Below, piece by piece: positions 12,690-24,300 of a stretch of DNA of 64,000 bases. Source of the DNA: Plutella xylostella (lineage: Eukaryota > Arthropoda > Insecta > Lepidoptera > Plutellidae); the NCBI RefSeq assembly GCF_932276165.1, contig NC_064006.1, positions 4,168,501-4,232,500 on the forward strand, in the 5' to 3' direction. Every line of letters begins with the position of its first letter. Positions within the stretch are counted from its first letter, which is position 1. The notes under the pieces were generated by a model, which was not told where the DNA came from, did not search any database, and saw only the letters and a program-made list of their open reading frames with translations. The position numbers and the translations under genes were made by a program.

Positions 12690-13733
12690 TGGGGTTTAGT
12701 TTTTCAGGATACAAAGATGGATGCAACGGGATTTCAATGACTTTGTTGAGGATTCAACTAAAATATTTATGATGCTGTTGAAACGTGCTTTCGTAGGTAA
12801 GTATTTGGCCAAAGACAGGAGTAGTCGTTTCTGCAAGGGGGACAGGGAACCTTTGCCTCGTTGAAGAGGTGTCACTGAAGCAGAACATCGCTGTACTTTC
12901 TGCTTTTTCCTCTGCTGGACTAATGTGTCCGCCAATGATGGTATAGCGTTGCTAGTGGATTCAGGATAGTTGTGGTATCGGTTCCAAATGGCTGGGGTGT
13001 TGGTCGTGGTAACAACTTATAGAAGAATGCCTCATTTCTTGTCTGCCAATTTTACCGTCCTGTTTGAAATCCGCTGGCCGTTCATAATGCCATTGAAGGG
13101 CGTGTTGGTGCACCGGCTGAGGGTGCTAGCATTGTAGTGATGCTTTCTTTTTCCTATTTTGCTGAAGTGGCTTTGCCTGTCTTTGGACAAATGTGGAGGC
13201 GCGTTTCGTCGGTAACGTATATTCGGGTTGGGTCATTAATAGCGTCATTGAGGTCTTGTTCGCCAAGTGCTTTTGTGTTCGGGGAACCTATTTCATCTAG
13301 TTCACAAGCCCTGTCATTGGTTAGGTACGCCTTCAGCTGTTCTGAAGATAGCATTTGAGTATCTTTTCATAGAGTGAGATGGTGAAAGCCATTTGTCTCC
13401 TGGTCTTGCATTCTTGAAGGGACTGATCCAAGGATTATCTTTAAGGAAAAATGCTGACATCTGTCTTTATCCTGGAGAATCCACATAATCCTAAGCTGAT
13501 AGTATGCCCCACTAGCGTTTTTATCTGCCTCATCAGCTAATACCGAATCTGGAACAAACTTGGACTTTGTGTTTGAATTCCCTATGTTTTAAAAAGGTGC
13601 TTGCATGTCACCCTGAATTATTTTGGAGTGTCTTGTTGATCCTAGTTTGTCTCAGACAAGTGGAATTGCGTTTCCTATACTTTTTTGCTATCTTGGCGCT
13701 TCTTCATCTCGCTGAAAGCTGTAAAAATATGTC
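12690..13733 (-). pseudogene. Decayed pogo/Tigger-type DDE transposase
   Basis: On the minus strand a fragment at 13354-13154 contains DPTRIYVTDETRLHICPKTG, which resembles the first catalytic segment of DDE_1 (pogo/Tigger/jerky-like) transposases (D/N-x-DET-x-F-x-x-x-P-K-x-G). Upstream in another frame, around 13430 to 13370, is NPWISPFKNARPGDKWLSPS-like sequence that fits the preceding family region. Downstream frames (12935 to 12696) could be the C-terminal part. Several stops and frame changes separate the pieces, and the 5' portion is cut off by the LINE insertion. The superfamily call rests on one motif plus the TA duplication. Confidence 0.5.
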
Positions 13734-13929
13734 AAGGTTTTAAGGTTTTAGATATTTATTTCTCATAAGAACTAATTTATAATTCACTTAAAATGAGAAA
13801 AACTATTCTAACTTAACTTAACATGCATTCTTAAAATCTAGTTAACGTAAATCTATATTTAAACAATACAACAAGCCAGGAGACCCCACAAAATTACCTA
13901 TTATATTAAATTTAAGGTTAGTAGTAGAA

Positions 13930-16846
13930 TTAAAGTACACCTATATTATTAGTCACATATTCTTTTAAACGGCTCTTAAATATTGAAAGTGAAGCTGATT
14001 TTTTAATTTCTTGTGGAAGTTTATTATACATCTGTGCTCCTTCAAATAGTATATTTTTTTTCCCGAACTCTGTTCTTGGTGAGGGTAGTTGCAGGTGATT
14101 TTTCGTACGCGTCTGATATTTGTGTTCTCTTGCTTTAAACGATATATTAGAATTTACTAATTTATTTGTAATTTTATAAATAAGAATACACGTTTGGAAG
14201 GTATATATCTGAGATATGTGCATGATATTGGTGTCAGCGTAGATTTTTTTCGTCGGTGTGAGATAGTCATATCCAAATAATGATTTAATTAACTTATTTT
14301 GGGCCACTTGCAATTTTTTTAGATGTGCTTTGGCTGCTGAACCCCACACTTCTATCAAATATTCAATATGAGGTCTGACTAAACTATTGTAAATGACATA
14401 CTTTACACTAAGTGGTAATGAACCGGCAATGCTACGAATCATACCTGTAAGGGATCTAATTTTGGAAATCGTTTTTTCTATCTGTACTTTCCACGTAAGT
14501 TTTGAATCAATGATTAGACCAAGGTACCTCTCATGTGTTGTCTTTTTTAAAGTTGTTCCATCTATTGTAAGTGGTGGATGTTCCGGTATTATTTTGTTTT
14601 TCGCAGATATTATCATGTAACACGTCTTGGTGGCATTTATCGTTAAAAGATTTCCTTTTAGCCAATCAGATAGACTATTTAAGTCTTCTTGTGCGTGCTT
14701 ACACAAGGTATGAATATCACGACCATAGTAAAATAAGCACGTGTCATCAGCATACAATGTTATTTTACCCCGCAAACCCAACTCACAGATGTTGTTAACG
14801 TAAATAAGAAACAGTAGTGGACCCAAAATTGATCCTTGCGACCAAAAAATCCAATGCGGTGTACCCGCATTGGATTTTTTGAGGTTTACTCTTGAATTCT
14901 CCCATTTTTACCATTTGAGTCCTGTCAGTAAGGTATGATTCCATAATATCGTATGCTTGTCCCTCTATGCCTATGTCCATCAGTTTAAGTAACAGTTTTT
15001 TATGGCTAACGGTATCAAATGCTTTTCTTAGATCAATGAAAATTCCGAGTGTTATGTTTTTTTTGTCAATATTGGTTTTTATATCAGTAACTAGATCCAC
15101 AGTAGCACAGAGAGTATTAGAATGTGGGCGGAATCCGTATTGACTTTGAGATAGAAAGTTGTTATCTGTGAGGTGTTTTTCTAAGCGCGTGTAGATAATT
15201 TTTTCCAGTATTTTTGAAGTGACAGCTAAAACTGATACGGGACGATAATCTCCAGTATTTGTTCTACTCCCGGATTTGAATATTGGCGTTACTTTAGCTA
15301 TTTTCATACTACTCGGAACAATACCGTCTTTTAGACACTTGTTTAATATATTTGTCAATTTGTTCAAAATAATACCCTTTAAACATTTAATACACTTGGT
15401 GGATATTCCATCTATACCAGAGCTTGTGTTAGGATCTAACTCATCTATTATTTTATCTACTTCGCTAGGTGTACATTGAGTGATTTCATTCAATGTTGTA
15501 TAATTTGCATTTTTTCTTATTTTTACGTGTCTGTCGTCTGAATGATAGTTAGATGGTATTTCGTTTGCTAATTTAGGTCCTATTGTTGAGAAAAACGTAT
15601 TGAAACACTCGCATACCTCATCACCATCCGTTATAGTTTCAGTTTCAGTTTCAAGTTTTACAGTAACACAATTGTCTTTAACTTTATTATTACACAGTTG
15701 CTTTATCAACTTCCACATTTTCTTAGGTTTTTGCATGCATTTACTGAATTCTTTTTTATAAAAATGTCTTTTTGTTTTTTTAATAGTTGTAGTTACACGA
15801 TTTCTTTGTATTCTTAATTTAGACTTTAGACATTCATTATTTGGTTCTATCTTTGCTTTTCTCCACAGATGATCTCTTTCTGATATTTCCATTATAACTG
15901 CTTTATTAATCCAGTCGTCTTGGGGTGAATTGAGTACCTTTATTTTCTTAATAGTGCTTGCTCTTACTAAATCTTTTATGATAGTTTCTAGTGCTTCATA
16001 TTCATCTTCTATATTATTAATGTCAGTTTCTTGTGCAATTTTGTACAGTTTTTCATAGTCAATGGCATTATATTCAGATTTTTCAATTGGTTGATGTCTC
16101 ATTTTGAGTATTTCGCAATATATTTGTTTATGATCGGACATCGTTGACTCAATAATAGACACATTAAAGTCATTTCCTTTTACATTTGTGTATACATGGT
16201 CCAAAATAGTTTTACTTGTTGTTGTTTCTCGTGTGCAATATCTTACGTCAATCTTGTTTAAAATTCTATATCCATTTTCTTTCAGCATATTTTTGTATGA
16301 TTTAATGTGGGTGTTTCTTCTGGAAAGTAGGTCTAAATTAAAATCACCAAGAATCAACGCCCTTTTTCTGCTATTGATCTGAGATTCAAACTCTTCAATA
16401 AATTGCGGTATATGTTTGTCATCTGGTTTATATACAGCGCCAATATGGATGGCAAATTTCTCGATAAAAATCCATAAGTACTGGTTACCATCAATGTATT
16501 TTGTTTCAGTTAGATTATGTTTTAAACTATTGTGTATGTAGATGGAAATGCCTCCTCCTATTTTATCTTGTCTGTAGTTGTAATAGTGAAAAAAGTTTGG
16601 TAATTTTAGCATATTTGCTTCTTCTTCTGTTTTAATCCATGTTTCTGTGATAACCACTATATGTATTTTATGGCGCATGGCATGTAGTATGCACTTAATT
16701 TCATCAAGTTTACCATCTTTAACTAGACTTCGAGCATTAGCGTAAAATAACTTTAGTGATGTCGATGATACATCTATATCTTCATGTTTTAATACTACTT
16801 GATGTGTGATATCTTGAGAGGTGTGGGATAGCTTTGGCAAATTCAA
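13930..16846 (-). pseudogene. LINE ORF2: endonuclease and reverse transcriptase, frame-broken
   Basis: The N-terminal part is an APE-type endonuclease (LKLFYANARSLV, VVITETWIK, LILGDFNLDLL, SDHKQIY). The reverse transcriptase follows (KSGSRTNTGDYRPVSVL, YGFRPHSNT, FIDLRKAFDTVSH, then GPLLFLIYVNNI and YADDTC). The frame is lost between the block ending KIQCG and GPLLF. There an inverted duplication of 17 bp (14843-14859 against 14865-14881) has replaced the expected VPQGSIL segment and shifted the frame. Downstream the thumb and C-terminal region (to 13930) is open again. The enzyme is inactivated. Confidence 0.85.
14843..14881. repeat. Perfect 17-bp palindrome inside LINE RT
   Basis: The arms CAAAAAATCCAATGCGG (14843-14859) and CCGCATTGGATTTTTTG (14865-14881) are perfect inverted copies separated by TGTAC. 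One arm is native RT coding sequence and the other is its reversed copy, so this looks like a fold-back or template-switch mutation. It breaks the reading frame. Confidence 0.85.
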
Positions 16847-16851
16847 TGTTG

Positions 16852-17537
16852 TTAGTTTTTTTGATTTTCAATAATGATCGTAGGTACTCCTTTTACATAC
16901 TTGATTCGTAAATTTTCTTCTCCATTTTCTTGCCGTTGCTGAAAAGTCTCTCTTATTTTATACATATATTGTTTTTGCATTGGTGTTTCGTCGCAGATAA
17001 TTTTTATATTTTCAGGTAGCTTAGATTTATCTTTTAGGATGCTTATAGCTTCTTCTTTGGTAGAAAATATAACTTTTAATGGACGACTTCTCTCTTTGTT
17101 ATATCTTCCAATACGGATGAACTTCCGGGGCTCCGGGCAGTTTGGGTTTATCGTTTTCAAAATATTTAAAGCAGCCATTTTATCATGTTCTCTTCGTTCC
17201 ATTGTTATACTATTGTTGGGCTCTGAGACACCTAATATAATGATATTTTTTTGCCTTAACTGCCGTTCCTGTAGCTCTAATAACATTTCTTCGCAGGTAT
17301 TGTTGTTTGTAGGTGTATCTTTTTTGACTGTTTCGTTTTGTATAGTATTTATATCTAGTTGCAACTTGCTGACCTTCTGTTCTAGATTTTCATTTACTAT
17401 TTTTAATTCAGTAATTTCTTTTTTGAGTTCATTGTGTTCTAAAACAAGTAACTCGTTAGATTGCTTAATATCAGTTATTTGATCTTTTATAGATTTCACA
17501 TCTTGGTTTAGCTTTTCAAAATTGTCATATATAATAT
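16852..17537 (-). pseudogene. LINE ORF1 protein, 5'-truncated
   Basis: The frame reads about 228 residues of LINE sequence. It starts with a long heptad-rich coiled coil (IYDNFEKLNQDVKSIKD through INTIQNE), followed by an RRM-like region with KNIIILGVSEPNN and PRKFIRIGRY, then a C-terminal basic domain. This is the layout of CR1/Jockey/L1-like ORF1 nucleic-acid chaperones. The open frame runs upstream into pogo-element sequence (to 17577), so its apparent first residues are not LINE-derived. It ends six bases before the ORF2 open frame. Confidence 0.65.
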
Positions 17538-18383
17538 TACCAGTAACTGACCACCAATTTACCCAATAACTGACCACCTATGTCAGTAAATGGAAGGAGT
17601 GAAGATAGAATGCTCATATTTTGACACAAGAAAATGGTACATATGAGCTTTAATATTACGTTCTTATTTTGCCTAAATTCAGCTTCAACCAAAAATCCCA
17701 ATAACCGACATAGGTGGTCAGTTATTGGAAAATCGCTGTTTTGTCGTCCAGTAACTGTCCACCCCTTTAAAAACAATCAAACGGGAAATAACAAGCTGAA
17801 TCTTATCAAAAACGTAATCTTTATAATTAAATCTATATGGTATAATTTTTTCTTTCATTGATTTCAATTTTTTTAATGGTAAAATTTACGATCAAAAAAT
17901 TCACTTACCTTAACAAATACGTTAGTCACAACTGCAATTTACTCGCTTCGCGCGCCAACTGAACTTTTTCGATCGCTCACTATCCATCTGTTGGCGGCTG
18001 GCAAAATCTTTTGTATCAGTAATGCTCTCAATGAACCACAAAACAGACTGGATGTTCACTAGATGGCCCTGCTTGGCTAAATTTCTTATTTATTGGAGTT
18101 GAAGACGAAGGTGGTCAGTTACTGGCACATGGTCAGTTACTGGGTGTTTTACCCTATTTAACTAACTGGCTAGATCGTTATACTGCCGCCAAAAACTTTT
18201 TATTAGTGTGTATTATTTGATTTCATCGTTATAGCCAAGCTATAGTTGAACTTTGTATGGGCTGTCGAAAAATGTCCGAAGGATCTTGCTTAAAGTTTAG
18301 CATGTAATTTACACCCGGAAAATAGCGTACAGGTGTTACATAGGTGACATAGGAAGCTGAAAGAGGGTAACTCATGGGACCAT

Positions 18384-18589
18384 CCTAACTAATATTATAA
18401 ATGCGAAAGTAACTGTGTCTGTCTGTCTGTCTGTTACTCTTTCACGCCAAGACTACTGAACGGATTTGAATGAAATTTGGTATACATACGGTCTAGAGTC
18501 TAGACCCTGGGAAAGAACATAGGCTTTTTATCCCGGAATTCCCACGGGAAAACTTTTTAAGGCGAAGCGAAGCGCGCGGGAACAGCTAG
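18384..18589 (+). mobile_element. Non-autonomous Helitron-like element, copy 2
   Basis: It starts TCCTAACTAATATTATAAAT, ends GGGAACAGCTAG, and lies between A and T. It is 206 bp and contains the internal 'tacggtctagag' block with a short local duplication (gtctagagtctagaccc). It is close in sequence to the copy at 50398. Confidence 0.75.
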
Positions 18590-18689
18590 TACTGAATAAA
18601 TTAGGAAATTCTTGAAAAATACTATTAAGTCCAGTCACAAGACCAACCAAGTTTCTATTGAGATGCAAAAAATTGATATTCGCGAATTT

Positions 18690-18776
18690 ACCAAATTCGC
18701 AAAACGGAAGTTGTTTAGAATGTGACCCTGAGTAACTCTCTCTCGGCTTAATATACCACTTTGCAACACCCTGTAT
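18690..18776. repeat. Half of a palindromic CAGGGTGTTGCAAA MITE
   Basis: The sequence from the AAAACGGAAGTTGTT block through CACTTTGCAACACCCTGTA matches the right half of the complete MITE at 62940, with divergence. The left half is not recognisable. Confidence 0.5.
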
Positions 18777-19084
18777 ATGACGTATTCTCGTGGCAAGGCT
18801 CTGCTACAGGTGACAGGTGAGTTATAAACTGACAACCATTATTCTTCCATTAAGAAGAACCTTCACCTCAGAACTTTAGCTATTGTTTGATGTTGATTTG
18901 TTTCCTCATTAAAATAAGCCATTACGTGGATATTTATACTTTTTATACGCATAATATTTTGCTAGATATTTACTATTTACTATCTTTATTTGGTTTGTCA
19001 CAATTGGAAACAAAGTGCATGTTAGTTTATGTTTGCTGATGTTTTTTGTAACATCATTACTAGTATAAATATTAATAATAATAT

Positions 19085-19176
19085 CGTGGGGACATCTCAC
19101 ACACAGCCTTCCGACCCCAAACTAGGCAGATCCTGTAATATGGGTATCGGACAACTGATATAATACTACAGTCATA
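19085..19176 (-). repeat. SINE tail fragment
   Basis: GGGGACATCTCACACACAGCCTTCCGACCCC and the following 'tgggtatcggacaactgata' match the 3' portion of the complete tRNA-derived SINE at 36371-36612. The tRNA head is missing here. Confidence 0.55.
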
Positions 19177-19691
19177 CTTAGGTTGTGATTCCCGATGTGT
19201 AAGCTTCATAGAAAATGTAAATACTAGCTGCTAAGTATAATTACATGAGTCATTACTACTGGTTGTACATAATTATTACTAGTTTATTGATTATTACTTA
19301 TTGATCAAGATTTTTTATTACTTTTCAAATGTGTTAGTGTTTGTACGTTTACAGTGGCAATGCTAACTTTGCAACGTGTATGAGATTTTTTTGTTCTGTA
19401 ACTGGTAGCCCTAAATAATAGAAGAAGAATAAGGCAAATAATTATCAGGTCAGTTAATTTAGAAATTACGAATGATTGTTGCCCTAATATAAGTTTTTTG
19501 TGTTAGCACTTGTTTTTCTTAGTAAGGGACTCGCGTCGCATCGCAAAAATCTGCGACTGTTTTGACAGTTTTTCAGAGCAAATGCTTGATTACTGTCGCA
19601 AGCTTTTCTATGCGACGTCGCCGTCGTCGTAACGCAGTTTTGTGTATGGGTTAAGCCCTGAGTTAGGGTTTTCGGACTCTAATGGCTCGAG

Positions 19692-19849
19692 CCTCTAGTA
19701 CGGGATTTGTTAAGTATTTTTAAAAATAAAAAGTTTACATACATTATCTATCAAGTTTCATGATAGTTTCCGCAAGAAGCGCCACTTAGTATGCGAAAAA
19801 ACGTAAACTTTTATAGTTTTCGCCAAACTGTGAAACCTGTACTAGACCC
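19692..19849. repeat. Inverted-repeat element with CTAGTAC ends
   Basis: The ends CCTCTAGTACGGG and the complement of CCTGTACTAGACCC face each other. The internal segment GCGCCACTTAGTATGCG and CGTAAACTTTTATAGTTTTC recurs at about 56735-56848, which establishes it as a dispersed family. It has no coding capacity. Confidence 0.5.
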
Positions 19850-20084
19850 CCAGGTGTACGTCAGAGAAGTCGCAAATATCTATGTCAATATATCAAGGCA
19901 GTCAACATAGTATTCAAATACCTAATATGCATGGCTGCGAACTATTCAAACACTGTTTTACAACGCTTTTAACTAGACAAGTATGAACTTTAAATGGAAT
20001 TATTAAATTGTATTATTGTCCTTGCTATTCTTGCTAACCACTAAGGTCTAATTAGAGAGTAATTCTAGCCTGTCAAGCTGATTC

Positions 20085-20085
<1 letters not shown>

Positions 20086-20116
<31 letters not shown>

Positions 20117-20118
20117 TT
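20086..20118. repeat. TTTA tetranucleotide tract
   Basis: About eight uninterrupted TTTA units are followed directly by GGCATCACACAACAGG. This layout is often the A-rich tail of a minus-strand retroelement. Confidence 0.7.
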
Positions 20119-20840
20119 GGCATCACACAACAGGTACATTACACAACATGCAATAAAAATATATAAGTTCAAGCTTAAAACTAGTACCATAATAGTACTA
20201 GTAATAAACGGTTTAGCAGTTAAAGAGGATAATACACCAAAATCGGTATGAATGAGGTCATGCTTTTAACTTTTTAATTAATTAGGTACCTATCTTTAAA
20301 AGTTTATTAATGGTTAGGTACGTAATAATATACTTAACATGATGATTATTTTATATTACAAAGACAGTACATAATTATAATTGAAAAAATTAAACAATAT
20401 AAAATGCTAGGATGTCTTTACACCAAAGTTGCGAGCATTAAGAATGTAAATTAGCCGCATTTCTGATGAATAATACCTATATTAATTATGTTGCTCCTTA
20501 GATAGGTAATCTCTATACACGTTTTTTTTTAATAATATTTCGCCAGTGTTATATTATACTATACACGTATCTACATACATTACCTGTGTAGGCACTAGGC
20601 AGGTACTAAATATGTTTTTTTGCTCCAAAATTGAACGTGATATGACGCACGTAGTCCATCCGACTGATCTTTGAGATGTTGCTAATGATAGCACGAAACC
20701 TGTTTTTGTTAGTTTTGTTGTTTATTTCCATGTTGATGATTAGTTCCAATCACACTTCTACCGTAATAGTTATGGCAATATTATATAAAAAAAATCTTAG
20801 GTAGGTACTTAATTGTTATTATAATCTCTGTTATTATATC

Positions 20841-20956
20841 CTGATTATACCAAACGAGTAGAGGGGTGATATAGTATCCTCGGCAAATCCTTGAACAATG
20901 AACGAGTGCTCGGCCGAGGATACTGTCTCGCCACTCAACACGGTAGGTGTAATCAG
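20841..20956. repeat. MITE-like inverted repeat upstream of coding exon 1
   Basis: The left arm CTGATTATACC...AGTATCCTCGGC and right arm GCCGAGGATACT...GGTGTAATCAG pair imperfectly over about 45 bp around a short loop. The element ends about 140 bp before the first coding exon of the transporter gene, so it lies in the last part of the 5' intron or in the promoter. Confidence 0.55.
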
Positions 20957-21097
20957 TGTATAACCTCTACATACTATTACCTATAAGTATTCCTTCAGCG
21001 TGATTGGCCAGAATTACGACCAAAGGAGAAGCGGTCCCTTTGGCGTCATTGTATAGTATCAAAATCTAACCTAACCTAAAACTTTTTGTTACAGAAA

Positions 21098-21348
21098 ATG
21101 CCCGCCTATGACAATGAAGGGGCCACGATATCCATGGAAGATGTCCGGCCCCCAGAACAAGGCATCTCCACAATACAGGAGGAACTACAAGCAAGGAGGC
21201 TCCAGCAGATGAAGAGTCAGAAGAGTACAGTAACTTCTAGAAAACAACAGGCGGTATGCGTGAGAAGGGCACACAAAAGATATGGAAGCTCCAAGAATCC
21301 GAATATCATTTTGGACGGACTCAATATGACTGTGCCTAAGGGTGCCAT
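21098..21348 (+). CDS. Transporter exon 1 (N-terminus)
   Basis: TTTTTGTTACAG ends at 21094, so the exon starts at 21095 with AAA before ATG at 21098. This implies an upstream non-coding exon. It encodes residues 1 to 83: a hydrophilic start, then AVCVRRAHKRYG and ILDGLNMTVPKG, the opening strands of the ATP-binding domain. The donor is AT|GTAAGT, phase 2. Confidence 0.9.
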
Positions 21349-24300
21349 GTAAGTAGTTTTTGGTTATTATCTTTGGAGTGTTTGTTCGTAGTACTTGACC
21401 GAGCAAGAGGTCTGTTAAGATGTTCAGGAAAATTGTTTTTTAAAGTCAGTTGCGTATTTGTAAGATGCCTGCGGCAAAGTATCTTGTTTATGTTTTTTTT
21501 TGTTATAAAGTTTTACAAAATGTTTACTTAGTATTAGTAATTTTATTATGTCTACATCATTTGAAAAAAAAACAATAACACAACACATTGAGTTGGGGTT
21601 TCTAAGAGTTGTGAGATTATCAGTATTAAGTAAGTAAGTTTACCATATTTCCGTTTCCAAAAAAGCTATTAAAACGGTTAAAATAATAAAACACGTCAGG
21701 TCTGCTTCCTTAATTAACCATATTACAATGATGAATCTATAAAATATGGAAAATTCTCAACCCGCGCCTAGAATTCTTAAACCTCTAGGCGAGACACAGG
21801 TACAATTAAGTACTTTAGTTAAACCTGTCACTGTGGTTAAACTTAAAAATCGCTTATATTTATTTCTCGGTTAGTGGTGCTGGAGACGGCCCCTAAGAGG
21901 TATGATACAATTATTATTATTATCTGATCGCTCTTGACCGTCCCTTTATTAAAAAAACTTTCGTTGGTTCCGTACAAGGATACTTATAATATTTATTATG
22001 AAGTATGGAGTACTTCTATGGACTTTTTCCTGCGTTGTTGCTTGCTGCTAACGGGCGTGTTAACGGCTGCTCTGTTACTAAATTCAAAGTTTTTTTGATT
22101 TACTTTAATTTTAATTGCAATATTTAATTTGGTGGAGAATATCGGTCCCTCTCGTACTATCTTGTGGCAAGTTACATTTATCGCCTGCGCCATATTTGAT
22201 TTGAAGTGTCCCGTCTCGCTCTTCAACTAAGCGACGTGAATAAACCAAGAAACATTGAAAAAGTGCGGCTAAGCCGGAGGCGGATTCGATCCTGGGTACT
22301 ACCGCACGTAAGTCAGCGCCTGTGCCGCCGCGCCACTGAAGCAGTTCATCGCGCGGGTGAAATCTGAACATACTAGCTGCTCAACACATGACGTCACCCA
22401 GTCACTGCGAACAAGCCCTCCTACTACGAGACACCACAGTACAATTTATAAGTAAGTGACCTAATACATACTTACCTACTACGAATATTGTATATCTGAA
22501 TTGGGACCATTACAAATAATTATGGCATCCACATCAGAAGCCGATCAGCTACCTAGGGCTACAAAGCGTAAACAGTTCGATTGCGAGCTTACCGAGTCCA
22601 TTAAATCTCTCGCTACTGATATGAAGTCGTCTTTGACTGCTATTCAGTGCGATATGAACTCCAAATTAACAGAGATAAACACAAACATTAACACTATAAG
22701 GTATGAGCTGGACATACTGAGTACTACTACATCCGAAATAAAGAGAGACATCCACACTCTGCGCACTGAGCACTCAGATATTAAACACCGGGTCTTAACC
22801 CTGGAAAACAAGCAGTCCCTACTTTCCGAGAGTATCACGTCTCTGCAATTATCTGCCGAATTTATTTCATCTCAATACGACGATATAAAACTGCGTGTAT
22901 CTCAAACTGAGGGCCGCACGGACAGTGGAGCTGTGGAGGCAATACAAAAACTGGAAGCAAAAATCGACTCACTGGAGCAACAGGCTAGGCAAACCAACTT
23001 GGAAGTCTCAAATATTCCTGAAAAACGAAGTGAAAATCTGCTGCAGATAATCGAAAAAATAGGTACTTCCATAAACTGCCCAATTGCCAGTAAAGATATA
23101 ATTTCCGTACACCGGGTGCCCCACGCTCACCAACAAATTGCCAGGCCGAAGAATATTGTTGTCAAGCTCACCACGCGTGTGCACCGGGATAACGTACTAA
23201 GTGCTTACCGTAAAGTCAAGGGCTTGACATCGGAACAACTTGGAATGCCCGGCCAATCATCACCGATTTATCTCAATGAGCATTTGACGCTTAGAACGAA
23301 GCTTTTATTTCGGGAATGTCGTGATAAGGCAAAGAAATGCCAGTTCAAATACGTCTGGGTCAAGAACGCAACCATCCTTGTACGTAAATCGGATGCATCT
23401 CCTGTATTTGCCATACGTACCCAAGAAGACCTGCTCAAGATTAAACCAGATTCTGATAATGTTAAATATTAGGGCTATTTTAGTTGTATCTTTAGTTGCA
23501 TGCTTTTTATTCAAGTGTCGAATCAGAAATATAATTTTATTATGTATCAAATCGGTTGCATCAAATAATATAACAATAATTACTGTTGAACATCTTAGGC
23601 TAAACATTAGTGTGGGTAACTTGAATTCCGATTCGCTTTCTGTAAGCGACACTAAAATTCCCTGATTTAATATGATCTTATTCGTAATTCATCTGTTAAA
23701 TGGCTACCGATAATATTTCCATCTATTACCAAAACTGTAGAGGTCTTCGCACGAAGACGCACACTCTGTATATGAATATCTTATCTTTCTCGTACGATGT
23801 CATCGTTATTACTGAGTCTTGGCTCACACTGCATATCTCTGATAGAGAGTTTATAGACCAGCGGTACATAGTGTTCAGATGTGATCGCGATAGGGTTTCC
23901 ACGAATAAAAAGGACGGTGGTGGCGTATTTATCGCAGTCTCAAAGGAACTTCGGCCCACACAAGTTCCACTGCCTGACACATACAGCTCTCTTATGGTAC
24001 ACGTAATTATTCAGTTACCTAGTTCTGACCGTACTAAACATCACATCATAAGCGCTGTGTACCTTCCTCCAAAATCTCCAGAGAGCTCATACACTTTACT
24101 GCTAAAGTCTCTAAATGGACTGCTCACAAGTACTACTGTTGATAAGTTCTATCTTTTTGGCGACTATAACTTAGCTAATGTAGACTGGTCACCCAATGAT
24201 CCTAACACAAGAGGTCTAATATGCTCTAGCGTCTCTCCCATTGGTATGGAGCTTGGGAACTTTATGTCGTTTCAGGGCGCACTTCAGTATAATGTACTAC

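Larger units (their letters stand above)
13735..17537 (-). mobile_element. Non-LTR retrotransposon (CR1/Jockey type), 5'-truncated
   Basis: The minus strand holds an ORF1-like segment, an endonuclease/reverse transcriptase ORF2 and a short 3' region. The right boundary is near 17537, where minus-strand LINE coding stops and the CAGTAACTGACCAC repeats of the host pogo element resume. The left boundary near 13735 is estimated from the return of pogo coding-like sequence. Target duplications could not be resolved. The ORF1 start is missing, as expected of incomplete reverse transcription. Confidence 0.75.
11715..18154 (-). mobile_element. pogo-like DNA transposon, interrupted by a LINE
   Basis: Inverted ends of 25 bp with one mismatch (GGGCAAAACACCCAGTAACT on the left; the right end is the complement of GGGTAAAACACCCAGTAACT) are flanked by TA at 11713-11714 and 18155-18156. 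The motif CAGTAACTGACCAC recurs at least nine times near the ends: forward at 11726, 11913, 11934, 11957, 17539, 17562 and 17748, reverse at 17713, 18110 and 18129. A broken pogo/Tigger-type transposase on the minus strand (about 12700 to 13730) supports the superfamily. A non-LTR element (about 13735 to 17537) splits it. It is certainly inactive. Confidence 0.75.
18157..21094. other. Non-coding stretch upstream of first coding exon
   Basis: It holds a Helitron-like copy, a MITE half, a SINE tail, a small inverted-repeat element, a TTTA tract and a MITE close to the exon, all listed separately. The last 100 bases contain ATTGG (an inverted CCAAT) near 21004 and three CCTAA units before the acceptor. 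No 5'-UTR exon could be identified. Confidence 0.4.

Noticed and set aside
21067..21080. Three CCTAA units resembling the insect telomere repeat TTAGG
   Set aside because: Only three units, located in the polypyrimidine stretch before a splice acceptor. Too short to be telomeric.
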